Shown: positions 41,925 through 50,984 of the stretch, piece after piece | How positions within the stretch are numbered: the first letter of the stretch is position 1 | Layout: every line of letters starts with the position of its first letter | Source: an uncultured Clostridia bacterium | Lineage (GTDB): Bacteria > Bacillota > Clostridia > Oscillospirales > Ruminococcaceae | Direction of reading: 5' to 3' | DNA: 64,000 nucleotides | Assembly: GCA_947089135.1 (NCBI GenBank) | Contig: CAMUJF010000004.1 | Coordinates: 1-64,000, forward strand | The notes under the pieces: generated by a model | The model's input: the letters and a program-made list of their open reading frames with translations, nothing else | Database searches by the model: none | What the model was told of the DNA's origin: nothing | Program-made: the position numbers and the translations under genes

Positions 41925-43397
41925 TCAGCTCTCGGCAACCTTAGCCTGAAGCTCAGTGTTTACTTCATCAACAAGCATGATGATAGTATCGGCAATGGAC
42001 TCTCTTGTAGTAGCCCAGTCTGTGCCGTGGAATGCGGCTCTTATGCCGATCTCTGCGCCGCCGTCGGTGGTGTAGGAAGCGATATCGGTGGAGCAGCCGG
42101 GAGCAAGGTCAACAACGGGATACTGCTTAGCAAGACCGTTGATCTCTTCAAGTCTGTTCACAAGATCCTCGGACCACTTAGCGTCTTCCATTCTCTTCTG
42201 GCGGAATATCTCTCTTGCGCTCTCATCGCTGCCCGCGAGTATAGTACACTCGGCAAAGCGTGCTACGCCTTCTGGGTTTGTGGCTCCCTTACAGAGTACG
42301 TAACCCTCCATGCCCGCTGCCTGATAAGGATCGGAGCCTGCGGGAGACGGCGTGGGAGCGATACCAAGGTTCTCGGGCGGTATCTGGTGAGTCCATGTGG
42401 AAGGGTCGCCCTCAGCTTCCCAAGAACCGCCTATCCAGAACAGTTCTCTGCCCTCTCCCATCATCTGAGGCTGGATAGCCCAGTTGAACTGCTCAGTGGG
42501 GAACACCAGACCGCTGTTGTAGAGGTCGTAAGTGAAGTTCATTGCTTTTTCAAGTGTAGCGTCATTCAGGTTGCAGACAAGCTGACCGTCAACTGACTGA
42601 ACAACGGGAACGCCTGCGGAATATGTCAGAGCAAGTTCGTTGTACCAGTTGTCAAGACCCCACTGATCATTCTCCTCGTCAACGAAGTTCTGGAGCATAT
42701 CCTTAAAGGTATCCCAGTTCCAGTTGCCCTCTTTGTACATATCCCAAGGATCGTCGAGACCGTTTGCTTCAAGAGTAGCCGTGTTATAGTATACCATATA
42801 GTTCGCAACAACATTTGTAACGAACATGAAGTGTTTGTCGCCGAACTTATAGCTGTCCATGGCCGTTTTGGTGTTTGCCCAAATAGCGTCGTTAAGGTCG
42901 ATATACTCGTCAACTGACTGGAACATTCCGCTGATGATACCCTTTGGAAGATTTCCTGTATCGCCTGCGTAGAAGTCGATTCCCTCGCCGCCCAGAACGT
43001 ATGTGGAAAGGTCGTTGTAGCGGTTTTCCCATGTGGTCTGATACCACTTGATAGAACCGCCGTACTTTCTCTCGAAAAGCTCAAGCTCAACCTTTTTGGA
43101 AGCTCCGTTTGTGCTTGGGTTGATGTCGTAGTGCGCGAACCACTTGATTTCCTTGTTTGCCAGTTCAACGTCCTGAAGCTGGGACATTGCGCTGCTGAGA
43201 GCGTCAGCCTGTTCCTCGTCAAGCTCCGACTCATTGATAGCCGCTGTAACAGCCGTGGTGGTTTCAGCAGTGGTGGTAGTGGTAGCCTCTGCACCTATGT
43301 CGCCCTCATTTCCTGCATCGTCGTTTGAGCAAGCTGCAAATGCACTTGTCATAGTAAGCGCAAGAAGTCCTGCCATGATTTTCTTTGAATTCTTCAT
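41925..43397 (-). CDS. ABC sugar-binding lipoprotein
   Basis: The 490-residue protein has a lipoprotein signal with Cys22 (AFAAC) and a Thr-rich linker. A family 1 extracellular solute-binding domain follows (EVELFERKYGGSIKWY-like start, GMFQSVDEYIDL, GREELFWIGGSWE region around EGRELFWIGGS). ATG 43397 follows AGAAGGAGG. It would capture oligosaccharides for an ABC importer, but no permease or ATPase is adjacent, so the importer must lie elsewhere. The GH36 gene lies immediately upstream on the same strand, which suggests an alpha-galactoside ligand. Confidence 0.9.
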   Translation of the reverse strand: MKNSKKIMAGLLALTMTSAFAACSNDDAGNEGDIGAEATTTTTAETTTAVTAAINESELDEEQADALSSAMSQLQDVELANKEIKWFAHYDINPSTNGASKKVELELFERKYGGSIKWYQTTWENRYNDLSTYVLGGEGIDFYAGDTGNLPKGIISGMFQSVDEYIDLNDAIWANTKTAMDSYKFGDKHFMFVTNVVANYMVYYNTATLEANGLDDPWDMYKEGNWNWDTFKDMLQNFVDEENDQWGLDNWYNELALTYSAGVPVVQSVDGQLVCNLNDATLEKAMNFTYDLYNSGLVFPTEQFNWAIQPQMMGEGRELFWIGGSWEAEGDPSTWTHQIPPENLGIAPTPSPAGSDPYQAAGMEGYVLCKGATNPEGVARFAECTILAGSDESAREIFRQKRMEDAKWSEDLVNRLEEINGLAKQYPVVDLAPGCSTDIASYTTDGGAEIGIRAAFHGTDWATTRESIADTIIMLVDEVNTELQAKVAES

Positions 43398-43421
43398 ATT
43401 TAACCTCCTTCTGAAACACAA

Positions 43422-43496
43422 GCCGCAAGCGTCAGCTATGCTTGCGGCACGGTTTCATCTATTATTAATTATACCAAAAATGTCAGTTATCTTCAA
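43422..43496 (-). promoter_or_regulatory. Promoter and leader hairpin of the binding protein
   Basis: On the minus strand TTGAAG (43491-43496), 17 bp, TATAAT (43468-43473) with TGG before it. A 9-bp hairpin GCCGCAAGC/GCTTGCGGC follows at 43422-43448, 24 nt before the start codon. It gives the binding protein its own transcript besides any read-through from GH36. Confidence 0.65.
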
Positions 43497-43667
43497 GGGA
43501 CATTTCTGTAGATATAATCCCAAAGACCTTGTGCACTTTTAACAAAAAAAGTTTGCGAAAACCTTTAAGTTACACAATATTAAAAAGGTAAAACAAGGTT
43601 TAAACCAGCGTGATTCCATAATTTAGAAACCCGCTGGCTTAAAATGGTAATTATTCTTTTACAAAAA

Positions 43668-45911
43668 TCACTGCTTAACGAAATGTACTGTCTTTGATTT
43701 AAAATCACCGTCGAGACTTACAAAAATTCCGGAATTCATCAGTGCGCAGCCGTTCAGCACCTCGCCTGTTTCCATATTTTTGTACGCAGCTTTCGGGTCA
43801 AGACCTTTCAGCTTTATCCGTCTGCTGCGGTAATTGGGTCTGCCAAGCACCTGAACGAACGTGAACACCGCCTCGGACTTGTCCTTTGCCACAAATATCC
43901 ATGCGTCCCACATATTGTCCTCAAAGACGTTTCCTATGCGGTACTGGTCGCCCGTGCGGATAATGGGATTGTATTTGTTGAATTCCGCGATCTGCGCTGG
44001 AATAGCGTCCCTGTCCTCCTGCGGTATGCGGGTCACGTCAAGCTCGTAGCCGAAAGTACCCACCATAGCAACGTTTCCTCTCGTTGCGAACGGCGTGGAA
44101 CGTCCAACTGTATGATTGGGACAGTCGGAAACGTGGGCTCCCATTGCGGAAGCAGGGTAACAAATGGTCGTGCCGTGCTGAATCTTAAGACGTTCAATAG
44201 CGTCGGTATCATCGCTGCACCATATCTGCGGAGAGTAATAAAGCATACCCGCGTCAAAGCGCGCGCCGCCTCCGGAGCAGTTCTCCAACAAAATGTGTGG
44301 GTAGTCGGTGGTAAGTCTGTTCATCAGGTCGTAAACGCCCAGCACGTATCTGTGCCAAAGTTCACGCTGACGGTTTTTCGGAAGTGAAGTCGAACCCACC
44401 TCCGTGAGCTGACGGTTCATATCCCACTTGATGTACTCAATATTCGCATTGTCAAGTATATTCTTCATCATGCCGTAAACATAGTCCCTGACCTCTTTGT
44501 TGGAGTAGTCCAGAACGTACTGCTCACGGGACATTGTCATTTCACGTCCCTTGACCTGAATAGCCCATTCGGGGTGATTTCTGTAAAGCTCGCTGTCGGG
44601 GGAGATCATCTCCGGCTCAAACCATATACCGAACTTCATATCAAGCTTGTTCACCTCGTCAACAAGGTGCTTCAAGCCGCCTTTGAGCTTCTTTTCGTAG
44701 ACGAACCAGTCGCCAAGTGAGCTGTTGTCCGAGTCGCGGTGACCGAACCAACCGTCGTCCATAACAAGCATTTCTATGCCAAGCTTTGAGGCTTCCTTTG
44801 CTATACCGATAAGCTTGTCGGTATCGAAATCGAAGTAGGTAGCCTCCCAGTTGTTGATAAGTATGGGACGCCGCTTGTCCTTATATTCGCCGCGGATAAG
44901 ATGCTGTCTGTAAAGGTCGTGGAACGTGCGGGACATCTTGCCTATACCCTCGTCGGAGTAGACCATGACCACTTCGGGAGCGGTAAATTCCTCGTTCGGT
45001 TCAAGCAGCCAGTTAAAGTCAAAGTGATTGATACCCATAACCGCGCGGGTGTACTTGTGCTGAGTAACCTCCGCCTGCGCAAAGAAGTTTCCGCTGTAAA
45101 CGAAGTTGAAACCATAAGCCTCGCCGCAGTCCTCGTCGGCATTGTGGGAAACAAGGGCAATAAACGGATTGTTCTGGTGTGAAGACTCGCCCTTTACCGA
45201 GTCGATACCCTGCTTGCCGTGGTGGAGACGGCAGCGTTCAATGCAGCGTTCTCTTGCCCAGCTTCCGTTGAGAGTGATAAGGTCGTAGCCGTCGTTGTCG
45301 AAGTCCACGCACATGGAAAGGACGCGCTTAACATTGAGGGGAGCATTACCCGTATTTTTCAGGCGGACGCTTCTTGTGATAACGTCCAAATCATTGAACA
45401 CCGTGTACACCAGTACAGCCTCAAGACCCGTGTGCTTGTCGATGCAGGTTATTTCGAGAGTTTCCGCCTCGTTTTCATTGGCAAAAGTTGCGGGAAGACC
45501 CTCCAAAGCGGGCTTGCCCTTATAGACCTTGTGGGACTGATAGCGCAGGTCGGTGGCGGTCATGCCCTCGTCGTCCATAACCATAAGGCATGGCTCGCGG
45601 TAGTCTCCCGTGCCGTGGCAGGGGTACTCAAAGGCAGTGGCGTCCATAAACGTGCCCTTGTCCCGCATATTGGTTTTGGGAACCCACGGGTTTTCCTCCA
45701 GACGGAGCAGGTATGTCAGATCGTCCCCGCATATCTTTTTTCCGAAGTAGCCGTGAATCAAATAGCCCTCGTCGATAACGCCGAAGATATAGCTTGTGCC
45801 CTTAGCGTCAAGCTGGAACATGGTAATGTCTTCGGGGAAAGTAATATTGTCGTTGATCTGCCACGCCCACCTTTTGTACTCTTTGTGGTAATTTTGAATT
45901 TTAATACTCAT
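43668..45911 (-). CDS. GH36 alpha-galactosidase
   Basis: The 747-residue enzyme removes alpha-1,6-linked galactose from raffinose-type sugars and galactomannan. It has the N-terminal beta domain, NNWEATYFDF, VMDDGWFGHRDSDNSSLGDW, and GIWFEPEMISPDS. The nucleophile D497 lies in YIKWDMNR, then ENCSGGGARFD, and the acid/base Asp lies in CSDDTDA. No signal peptide is seen, so it acts in the cytoplasm on imported sugar. It fits with the downstream sugar-binding lipoprotein. SD GGAAAGGA is about 9 nt before the ATG. Confidence 0.96.
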   Translation of the reverse strand: MSIKIQNYHKEYKRWAWQINDNITFPEDITMFQLDAKGTSYIFGVIDEGYLIHGYFGKKICGDDLTYLLRLEENPWVPKTNMRDKGTFMDATAFEYPCHGTGDYREPCLMVMDDEGMTATDLRYQSHKVYKGKPALEGLPATFANENEAETLEITCIDKHTGLEAVLVYTVFNDLDVITRSVRLKNTGNAPLNVKRVLSMCVDFDNDGYDLITLNGSWARERCIERCRLHHGKQGIDSVKGESSHQNNPFIALVSHNADEDCGEAYGFNFVYSGNFFAQAEVTQHKYTRAVMGINHFDFNWLLEPNEEFTAPEVVMVYSDEGIGKMSRTFHDLYRQHLIRGEYKDKRRPILINNWEATYFDFDTDKLIGIAKEASKLGIEMLVMDDGWFGHRDSDNSSLGDWFVYEKKLKGGLKHLVDEVNKLDMKFGIWFEPEMISPDSELYRNHPEWAIQVKGREMTMSREQYVLDYSNKEVRDYVYGMMKNILDNANIEYIKWDMNRQLTEVGSTSLPKNRQRELWHRYVLGVYDLMNRLTTDYPHILLENCSGGGARFDAGMLYYSPQIWCSDDTDAIERLKIQHGTTICYPASAMGAHVSDCPNHTVGRSTPFATRGNVAMVGTFGYELDVTRIPQEDRDAIPAQIAEFNKYNPIIRTGDQYRIGNVFEDNMWDAWIFVAKDKSEAVFTFVQVLGRPNYRSRRIKLKGLDPKAAYKNMETGEVLNGCALMNSGIFVSLDGDFKSKTVHFVKQ

Positions 45912-45947
45912 TGTAATTAAATCCTTTCCGTAAAATATTTTTTTGTT

Positions 45948-46052
45948 ATACTAATCCCTTATTAGAATTATGAACAAGAAATCGCTGCAAAAGCTTTGAT
46001 ATATGCGGGTTTGCGGCGAGATATTGTGCATAATTCAATAAGAGATTAGTAT
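45948..46052. repeat. MITE-like repeat, family A copy 1
   Basis: A 105-bp element with inverted ends ATACTAATC and GATTAGTAT. Its complement matches copy 2 (51359-51462) over its whole length, including the core CGCATATATCAAAGCTTTTG. It starts with the last base of the stop codon of the kinase-fold gene (TAA followed by TACTAATC) and lies between that gene and the GH36 start. It has no ORF. Confidence 0.75.
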
Positions 46053-47056
46053 TAAAGCTTATTGAAAACGTCAATTATGGTGTCTTTAATGTTATGGTAA
46101 TAATTTATGTCCGCAATGGTATTTTCTGTCTCTGAAACGCCGATGGTCTGTTCCTCCTCCGCGCAGTCAATGCCGAGAGCGCGCTTTATGCTGTACTCCA
46201 GCCACTCCAGTCTGCCGATGTTCGCATCGTAAAGCGTCTCCGGATCGTGCGGAAGTTCACCGCTAGATTCGGCATATGAGCGCATAAACGTACCGAAACG
46301 TTTCGGGTCGAAATCTCTGCTGTAAAGTCCCGACCAGCTGAGAGCGGTCTCGTAAAGCTCCGTAAACGGATTAGAGCGGGACAGACATTCAAGATCGATA
46401 ATGCGGAAATCATAGCCGCACCACAGTACGTTCTTGCAGTCCATATCGTTATGGCATATCGCCGTCACGGGAGGGAGCCTTTTAATAGCCGCGTTTCCCC
46501 TGTCCTGCATTTCGTAAAACAAAGAAACGTTTTCCCCGACCAAGCTGTAAAGTCCGCTGTTTTTCTCCGCAAGCAGACCGAGATAAAAATTCCAGTCAAT
46601 ACGCGTTTCATTGCGGTTTTGGAACTCCCCGCGCCTGTCCAAAGCGTGAATTTGCGCAAGAACGCCGCCCATAGCGGCACAGTGGCTTTCCGTTACCTCG
46701 CCGTTTTCCAAGGCTTTTCCACCGTACCATTCATAAAGATAGAAAAACTGTCCGTCAATGTTCTGCATTTTTCTGCCGTTTACGGTCAAAGCAGGTATTA
46801 TGGGAATACCGCTTTGTTCCAGTATAGCTTCAAGTTTCTCGGCGGTACGGTAATTTGCGGCGGAGGTCTCACGCTGCATAATAAACGGATTCAGCAGCTT
46901 GACAGCGTATTTTCCATTACTTGTAAACAGGGAGTACATCTTATGCAGAAATCCGCCTTTAAGCGGAGCGGGTTCACTTTCGGGCTTGCCGAGACCGTAC
47001 CGCGTACATATTTTTAAAAGCGTTTCCACGTGGCAGTCCTGAATTTCGAGGCTCAT
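46052..47056 (-). CDS. APH/CotS-like kinase-fold protein
   Basis: This 334-residue phosphotransferase has an N-lobe with KGGFLHKMYSLFTSNGKYAVK. The C-lobe has VTAICHNDMDCKNVLW (catalytic HxDxxxxN) and DFRIIDLECLSRSNPF (metal Asp). This matches the aminoglycoside phosphotransferase/CotS/homoserine kinase-like group. A spore-coat or small-molecule kinase role is likelier than drug resistance. The small substrate is unknown. Confidence 0.85.
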   Translation of the reverse strand: MSLEIQDCHVETLLKICTRYGLGKPESEPAPLKGGFLHKMYSLFTSNGKYAVKLLNPFIMQRETSAANYRTAEKLEAILEQSGIPIIPALTVNGRKMQNIDGQFFYLYEWYGGKALENGEVTESHCAAMGGVLAQIHALDRRGEFQNRNETRIDWNFYLGLLAEKNSGLYSLVGENVSLFYEMQDRGNAAIKRLPPVTAICHNDMDCKNVLWCGYDFRIIDLECLSRSNPFTELYETALSWSGLYSRDFDPKRFGTFMRSYAESSGELPHDPETLYDANIGRLEWLEYSIKRALGIDCAEEEQTIGVSETENTIADINYYHNIKDTIIDVFNKL

Positions 47057-47092
47057 TTGAAAAATCCTCCCTGTATTTTTCTCTGTGTACCG

Positions 47093-47290
47093 TTACATCA
47101 GCGTTAAGCAATTGGAGTCTTTAAAATAAAACTGCACATGCCCCTGACCTTGTGCGGTATAGCCAAGCTCCGCGCTTCTTTGGGCGGTGCTGTACTCCAC
47201 AACGGCAGTCTGCTTTCCTACAGCTCCCAACGGCGTTACGTTACCGTTTATCTGCCGAGTGCAGATCTGAAACTGCTGCCAATATGCTAT
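47093..47290 (-). pseudogene. Truncated reading frame abutting tag
   Basis: On the minus strand about 60 codons are open with balanced composition (NGNVTPLGAVGKQTAVVEYS, later LGYTAQGQGHVQFYF) and end in TAA at 47093. No start codon with an SD is present, and the 5' end runs into the tag gene. It looks like the 3' end of an older gene cut off when tag arrived. No family was recognised. Confidence 0.4.
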
Positions 47291-47853
47291 TCTTCATACA
47301 AGAAACAATTTTTAACATGATCATTAACAATACCAATTGCCTGCATATAAGCATATATAATAGTGCTTCCAACAAATTTGAAGCCAAGCTTTTTTAAGTC
47401 TTTACTGATCTGATCGGAAAGCGGCGTCTTGGAAGGTATCTCACTTTCATTGCAGAAATGATTGCAAATTGGCTTATTGTCAACATAAGACCATATAAAT
47501 GAATCAAAGCTCCCATACTGTTCTTGTATTTTTATAAATCGTTTTGCGTTAATTACAGCAGAATTAATTTTTGCTCTGTTGCGGATAATTCCCTTATCCT
47601 GCATTAATTCCTCAATTTTGGAATCATCATATAACGCTATTTTTTTATAATCAAAATTATCAAACGCTTCTCTGAACGCATCTCTTTTATTCAGTATCGT
47701 TATCCATGACAAACCTGCCTGCATTCCCTCAAGTATCAGCATTTCAAACAGTTTATTGTCATCATGAGCAGGTTTTCCCCATTCCTTGTCATGATATTCT
47801 TTATACAAGTCTGTAGTTGCCCATGAGCATCTTTTTACATCATCTTTCTGCAT
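47287..47853 (-). CDS. tag: DNA-3-methyladenine glycosylase I (Tag)
   Basis: Tag excises 3-methyladenine from alkylated DNA. The 188-residue protein has the zinc ligands Cys and His at the N-terminus (RCSWATTDLYKEYHDKEWG) and His and Cys at the end (NDHVKNCFLY). The pocket motif MLILEGMQAGLSW is also present. ATG 47853 follows GGGAGGAG. The gene is visibly AT-richer than its neighbours and abuts a truncated frame, which suggests recent acquisition. Confidence 0.94.
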   Translation of the reverse strand: MQKDDVKRCSWATTDLYKEYHDKEWGKPAHDDNKLFEMLILEGMQAGLSWITILNKRDAFREAFDNFDYKKIALYDDSKIEELMQDKGIIRNRAKINSAVINAKRFIKIQEQYGSFDSFIWSYVDNKPICNHFCNESEIPSKTPLSDQISKDLKKLGFKFVGSTIIYAYMQAIGIVNDHVKNCFLYEE

Positions 47854-47902
47854 ACATACTCCTCCCATATAAAATTGCCTTTTACAGCGCTGGTGACAAG
47901 GG

Positions 47903-49324
47903 TCAGGACTCAGTCTTTCGCCTGTTCAAGATCTTTTTCGCCGTACTCAAAACCGCTCCGAAATTAAGCGCAGCTACAAGCAGGAAAATCAGTATCAGCC
48001 ACAGATATGTAAGCTTAGGCTCGGTTATGGCGATGTACGCCATGCCGCTTACCATAACGGTGTTTATAACGTTCCTGATATGGTACGCTCTGAACTCGAT
48101 AAGCCTTGTGACGTCGAAAATGCGTATAACAAAGCAAGCCGCATAGGATACCGCCGTGGCTATCGCCGCGCCGTATGCGCCGTATTCGGGTATCAGCAGG
48201 AAATTCAGTATCAGGTTAGCCGCCGCCGCAATAATGCTTGTAAGCATTGAATTCATGGACTTTTTCTTCACGTTATAGACGCTTGACGTGAACTGGCACA
48301 GGCACTGGAATATCATGGCAATTACCAGTATGGGCGTGTAGCGGTACGCAAAGATAAAGTTTTTTTCGGGGTCGCTGTCTACGATAAGATATGTCAGCGG
48401 CTTGACGAGCATGATTATCCCCGCAGCGGCTATCATCAGCAGGGAGCTGTACGCTCCGTATATTTTGGTGTAGAATTTCGCCAATCCGCTGTCGTTCCTG
48501 TTTTCGATAGCGGACATCTGCCATGCCTGATAAAACAGCGTTGTGAACATCATCAGCAGCGAGGGTATCTTATAGGCAACGCTGTAGACTCCGTTAATGC
48601 CGCCTCCGCAGAGACTTTTTACGAACCATCTGTCTGAAGCGGAGGTTATCCACCACAGCACATAAGCGGGAATAAGAGGCGCGGAATACTTTAGCATATC
48701 CCTGAAAAGATTCTTGTTGAAAAAGTTTATGTCAAGGTATTTATGGAGACCTGCCATAACGGTAAGTCCTATAAATGAAAGCGCGTCCGACAGGATTATG
48801 GACAGCACATAGCCGGTTACTCCCATATTGAAACAAACAAGAAAAATAATATTGAATATCACTATCGTAAGAGCGGAAACAATACCGTCCAGAGCAAAAA
48901 GCTTGACGTAGCCCTTTGCCCTGACAAAATTGGAGGCTATCTGTCTGAAGCAGGAACAGTAACAGCATACGTATAGTATAAAGCTGTATTGATTATACAT
49001 ATCGAAAAGATTAAAGAGCGGCATGGCAATGGTCAGCACAGCCAGTCCCATAAGGGTTGATGAGAGGGCTACTGTGTAGACCTGCCGCCCGTCGGTTTTT
49101 TTCTCCATTCCGAAGCGTATCACCGCGTCCGCCATGCTTAACGTCACGATCGGATACAGAACGTTTACCGTCTGAATGAGCAGGTCAGCCATACCGTACT
49201 GCTCGTCAGTCATACAGCCCGTGTAGAGCCGCATTAATATAAAGCTGAGAAATTTTGCCCCGAAGTTTCCTATGGCAAAAATTATTGTATTTCCCGCCAG
49301 TTTTTGATATTTGTTCATGGTCAA
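47903..49324 (-). CDS. Polysaccharide flippase-like membrane protein
   Basis: The 473-residue protein has about 12-14 membrane helices and the pattern of the MOP superfamily (Wzx/RfbX and relatives). Features include the start KLAGNTIIFAIGNFGAKFLS, LIQTVNVLYPIVTLSMADAV, and SAPLIPAYVLWWITSASDR. It would flip lipid-linked saccharides across the membrane. The start is uncertain: TTG 49324 has good SD spacing (GGAG), ATG 49318 is 12 nt away. No glycosyltransferases are adjacent. Confidence 0.85.
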   Translation of the reverse strand: MTMNKYQKLAGNTIIFAIGNFGAKFLSFILMRLYTGCMTDEQYGMADLLIQTVNVLYPIVTLSMADAVIRFGMEKKTDGRQVYTVALSSTLMGLAVLTIAMPLFNLFDMYNQYSFILYVCCYCSCFRQIASNFVRAKGYVKLFALDGIVSALTIVIFNIIFLVCFNMGVTGYVLSIILSDALSFIGLTVMAGLHKYLDINFFNKNLFRDMLKYSAPLIPAYVLWWITSASDRWFVKSLCGGGINGVYSVAYKIPSLLMMFTTLFYQAWQMSAIENRNDSGLAKFYTKIYGAYSSLLMIAAAGIIMLVKPLTYLIVDSDPEKNFIFAYRYTPILVIAMIFQCLCQFTSSVYNVKKKSMNSMLTSIIAAAANLILNFLLIPEYGAYGAAIATAVSYAACFVIRIFDVTRLIEFRAYHIRNVINTVMVSGMAYIAITEPKLTYLWLILIFLLVAALNFGAVLSTAKKILNRRKTES

Positions 49325-49367
49325 AAATTACTCCGTGTAATTTTGTTTAGGTTTAGTACTTTTAGTA

Positions 49368-49484
49368 TCATACATCAATATATCTTTTATTGTCCCGGTT
49401 GAGTATTTCCAGAGCAATGCGGACGAGAGCGACTCCTCCCAAAGTAACAGCCGCAAGCCATAAAGCGCGCCATAAAGTTTTCAC
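49368..49484 (-). CDS. Putative 38-residue membrane peptide
   Basis: Upstream of the flippase on the same strand is a GTG-started frame of 38 codons. It has a basic start MKTLWRALW, a hydrophobic helix LAAVTLGGVALVRIALEI, then NRDNKRYIDV. SD GGCGGTGA precedes it by about 5 nt, and an extended -10 (TGGTATAAT) lies upstream at 49541-49546. It could be a small single-pass protein or leader. No homologue was recognised. Confidence 0.5.
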   Translation of the reverse strand: MKTLWRALWLAAVTLGGVALVRIALEILNRDNKRYIDV

Positions 49485-49540
49485 TTAAATCACCGCCAAA
49501 TTCCAAGATTTGCCACATCAGGCATATAGTACATAAAATT

Positions 49541-49549
49541 ATTATACCA
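49541..49549 (-). promoter_or_regulatory. Extended -10 of small peptide / flippase operon
   Basis: TGGTATAAT on the minus strand; the -35 is poor. Confidence 0.45.
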
Positions 49550-49722
49550 CATATTTTTCCGAAATGGAATAGTGTTTTGAAAAAATATTGCGTATTTTAT
49601 AGGCAACACCGTATAATATCAAAAAGCAAAAAGCAGATATACGCCGCAAACGTATAACTGCATAAATAAACCCTAAATTCGCAGAAAGTGTGATTTGACA
49701 AGCAAAACAATAAAAAGTGACA

Positions 49723-49820
49723 AACAGGCCTTTATGAGCCTATTCCGCCACAAAAAATCTCTGGTGTTAATTAATTATGAATTCTTCTTTCTGGGGCTTG
49801 ACTTTTTATAGCTGGGCTTT
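49723..49820. repeat. Repeat family C, copy 1
   Basis: About 98 bp that recur in reverse complement at 55919-56015 with about 90 % identity by eye, sharing GCCTATTCCGCCACAAAAAA and GGCTTGACTTTTTATAGCTGG. It has no terminal inverted repeat and no ORF. A 63-codon frame starting inside it (49777) has no SD and is not called. Confidence 0.7.
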
Positions 49821-49860
49821 AAAGCAAATGCTGTTGCCCTGGTTTTTTGCTGCTTCGCCA

Positions 49861-49889
49861 TTGACAGAAAAATGTTTTTGGGTTATAAT
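49861..49889 (+). promoter_or_regulatory. Promoter of the CAP protein gene
   Basis: TTGACA (49861-49866), 17 bp, TATAAT (49884-49889), GG before the -10. The leader is about 70 nt. Confidence 0.8.
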
Positions 49890-49964
49890 TGTTTTAATGG
49901 ATAATCAAAACAATCAGGTAAAATTAACATTATTACTGTATTTTAAATTTTTGGAGGTACTGCC

Positions 49965-50939
49965 ATGAGATCGTTTTTACGCAGGCTTATTTGCACTGTC
50001 ACCGCTGCTTTGATGACGGCTGCGCTCTGCACCGTTACCGCTTCGGCGGCGTCCCCAAAGCTGAACAAGTCAAAGGTAAATCTTCCTATTGACTATGCTG
50101 TAACGCTCAAAGCTTCGGGCACGAGCAAGGATCTGACATGGTCGGTGGTAAATCCTTCTGTGGCGGAAATAAAGTCCTCGGACGGAAAGTCAGCGAAAAT
50201 AGTCGGCAAAAGCACAGGCTCTACTTATGTTCACGCCAAGGCTAAGGGCATAGACCTGAAATGCAGGATCATTGTAAAAAAATCCTTTATATCCGCGGGA
50301 AAAGATACTGTCAGCCTTGAAAAGGGACAGTCCAAAAAGGTTACGGTCACTGTAACGGGTTCAAAGGATATCGCCGTAAAAAATTCCGACAAAAACGTCT
50401 GCTCCCTGTCATGGGGAAAATGGGACGGAAACAAGATAACTCTTACTATAAAGGCAAAGAAAAACGGTACTGCAAAGGTCAAGATATACGCTAAAAAATT
50501 CACGAATCTTACCGCCGAAACAATAGAGGTAAAGGTGGGCGGTTCAGATGAGAAAAAGAAGTCCGCTGCCGAAGAGGTCGTTGACATCGTAAACGCCGAA
50601 CGCTCGGCGCAGAGGAAATCCGCGCTCAAAAGCGACGATACTCTAAATGATATCGCTGCGCAAAGAGCCAGAGAAATATCCGAAAAATTTTCTCACACAA
50701 GACCGGACGGAACTAAATGCTCTTCGCTGCTGCAGGAAAACGGTATAGTCAACGTTTACGCGGGTGAAAATATCGCGGCGGGTCATACGTCGGCAGAGGC
50801 CGTTATGGACACCTGGATGAACTCAGAGGGACACCGCAGGAATATCCTTAGCGATAATTACACAAAAATAGGCGTTGGGGTATATAAGGCAAGCGACGGG
50901 CATGTGTATTGGGTACAGATATTTACGAGCGATTATTGA
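49965..50939 (+). CDS. Secreted CAP-domain protein
   Basis: The 324-residue protein has a signal peptide cut near TASAA. Next come one or two Ig-like domains of the bacterial BIG2 kind (LNKSKVNLPIDYAVTL, TWSVVNPSVAEIKSSDG), then a CAP/SCP domain. The CAP part has FSHTRPDGTKCSSLL, VYAGENIAAGHTSAEAVMD and MNSEGHRRNILSDNYTKIGV; the His and Glu of the active cleft are present. CAP proteins are secreted; function varies. SD TTGGAGG precedes the ATG. Confidence 0.9.
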   Translation: MRSFLRRLICTVTAALMTAALCTVTASAASPKLNKSKVNLPIDYAVTLKASGTSKDLTWSVVNPSVAEIKSSDGKSAKIVGKSTGSTYVHAKAKGIDLKCRIIVKKSFISAGKDTVSLEKGQSKKVTVTVTGSKDIAVKNSDKNVCSLSWGKWDGNKITLTIKAKKNGTAKVKIYAKKFTNLTAETIEVKVGGSDEKKKSAAEEVVDIVNAERSAQRKSALKSDDTLNDIAAQRAREISEKFSHTRPDGTKCSSLLQENGIVNVYAGENIAAGHTSAEAVMDTWMNSEGHRRNILSDNYTKIGVGVYKASDGHVYWVQIFTSDY

Positions 50940-50984
50940 CCGGCAGGCTTTTTAAGCCGCAAAACATAAAAGGGAGGGACGCTT

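Noticed and set aside
46052..47056. Aminoglycoside resistance gene
   Set aside because: The kinase fold is clear but overall features fit CotS/homoserine-kinase-like proteins; nothing indicates drug resistance.
49777..49968. 63-codon plus-strand frame before the CAP gene
   Set aside because: It starts inside repeat C, spans the CAP promoter and has no SD.
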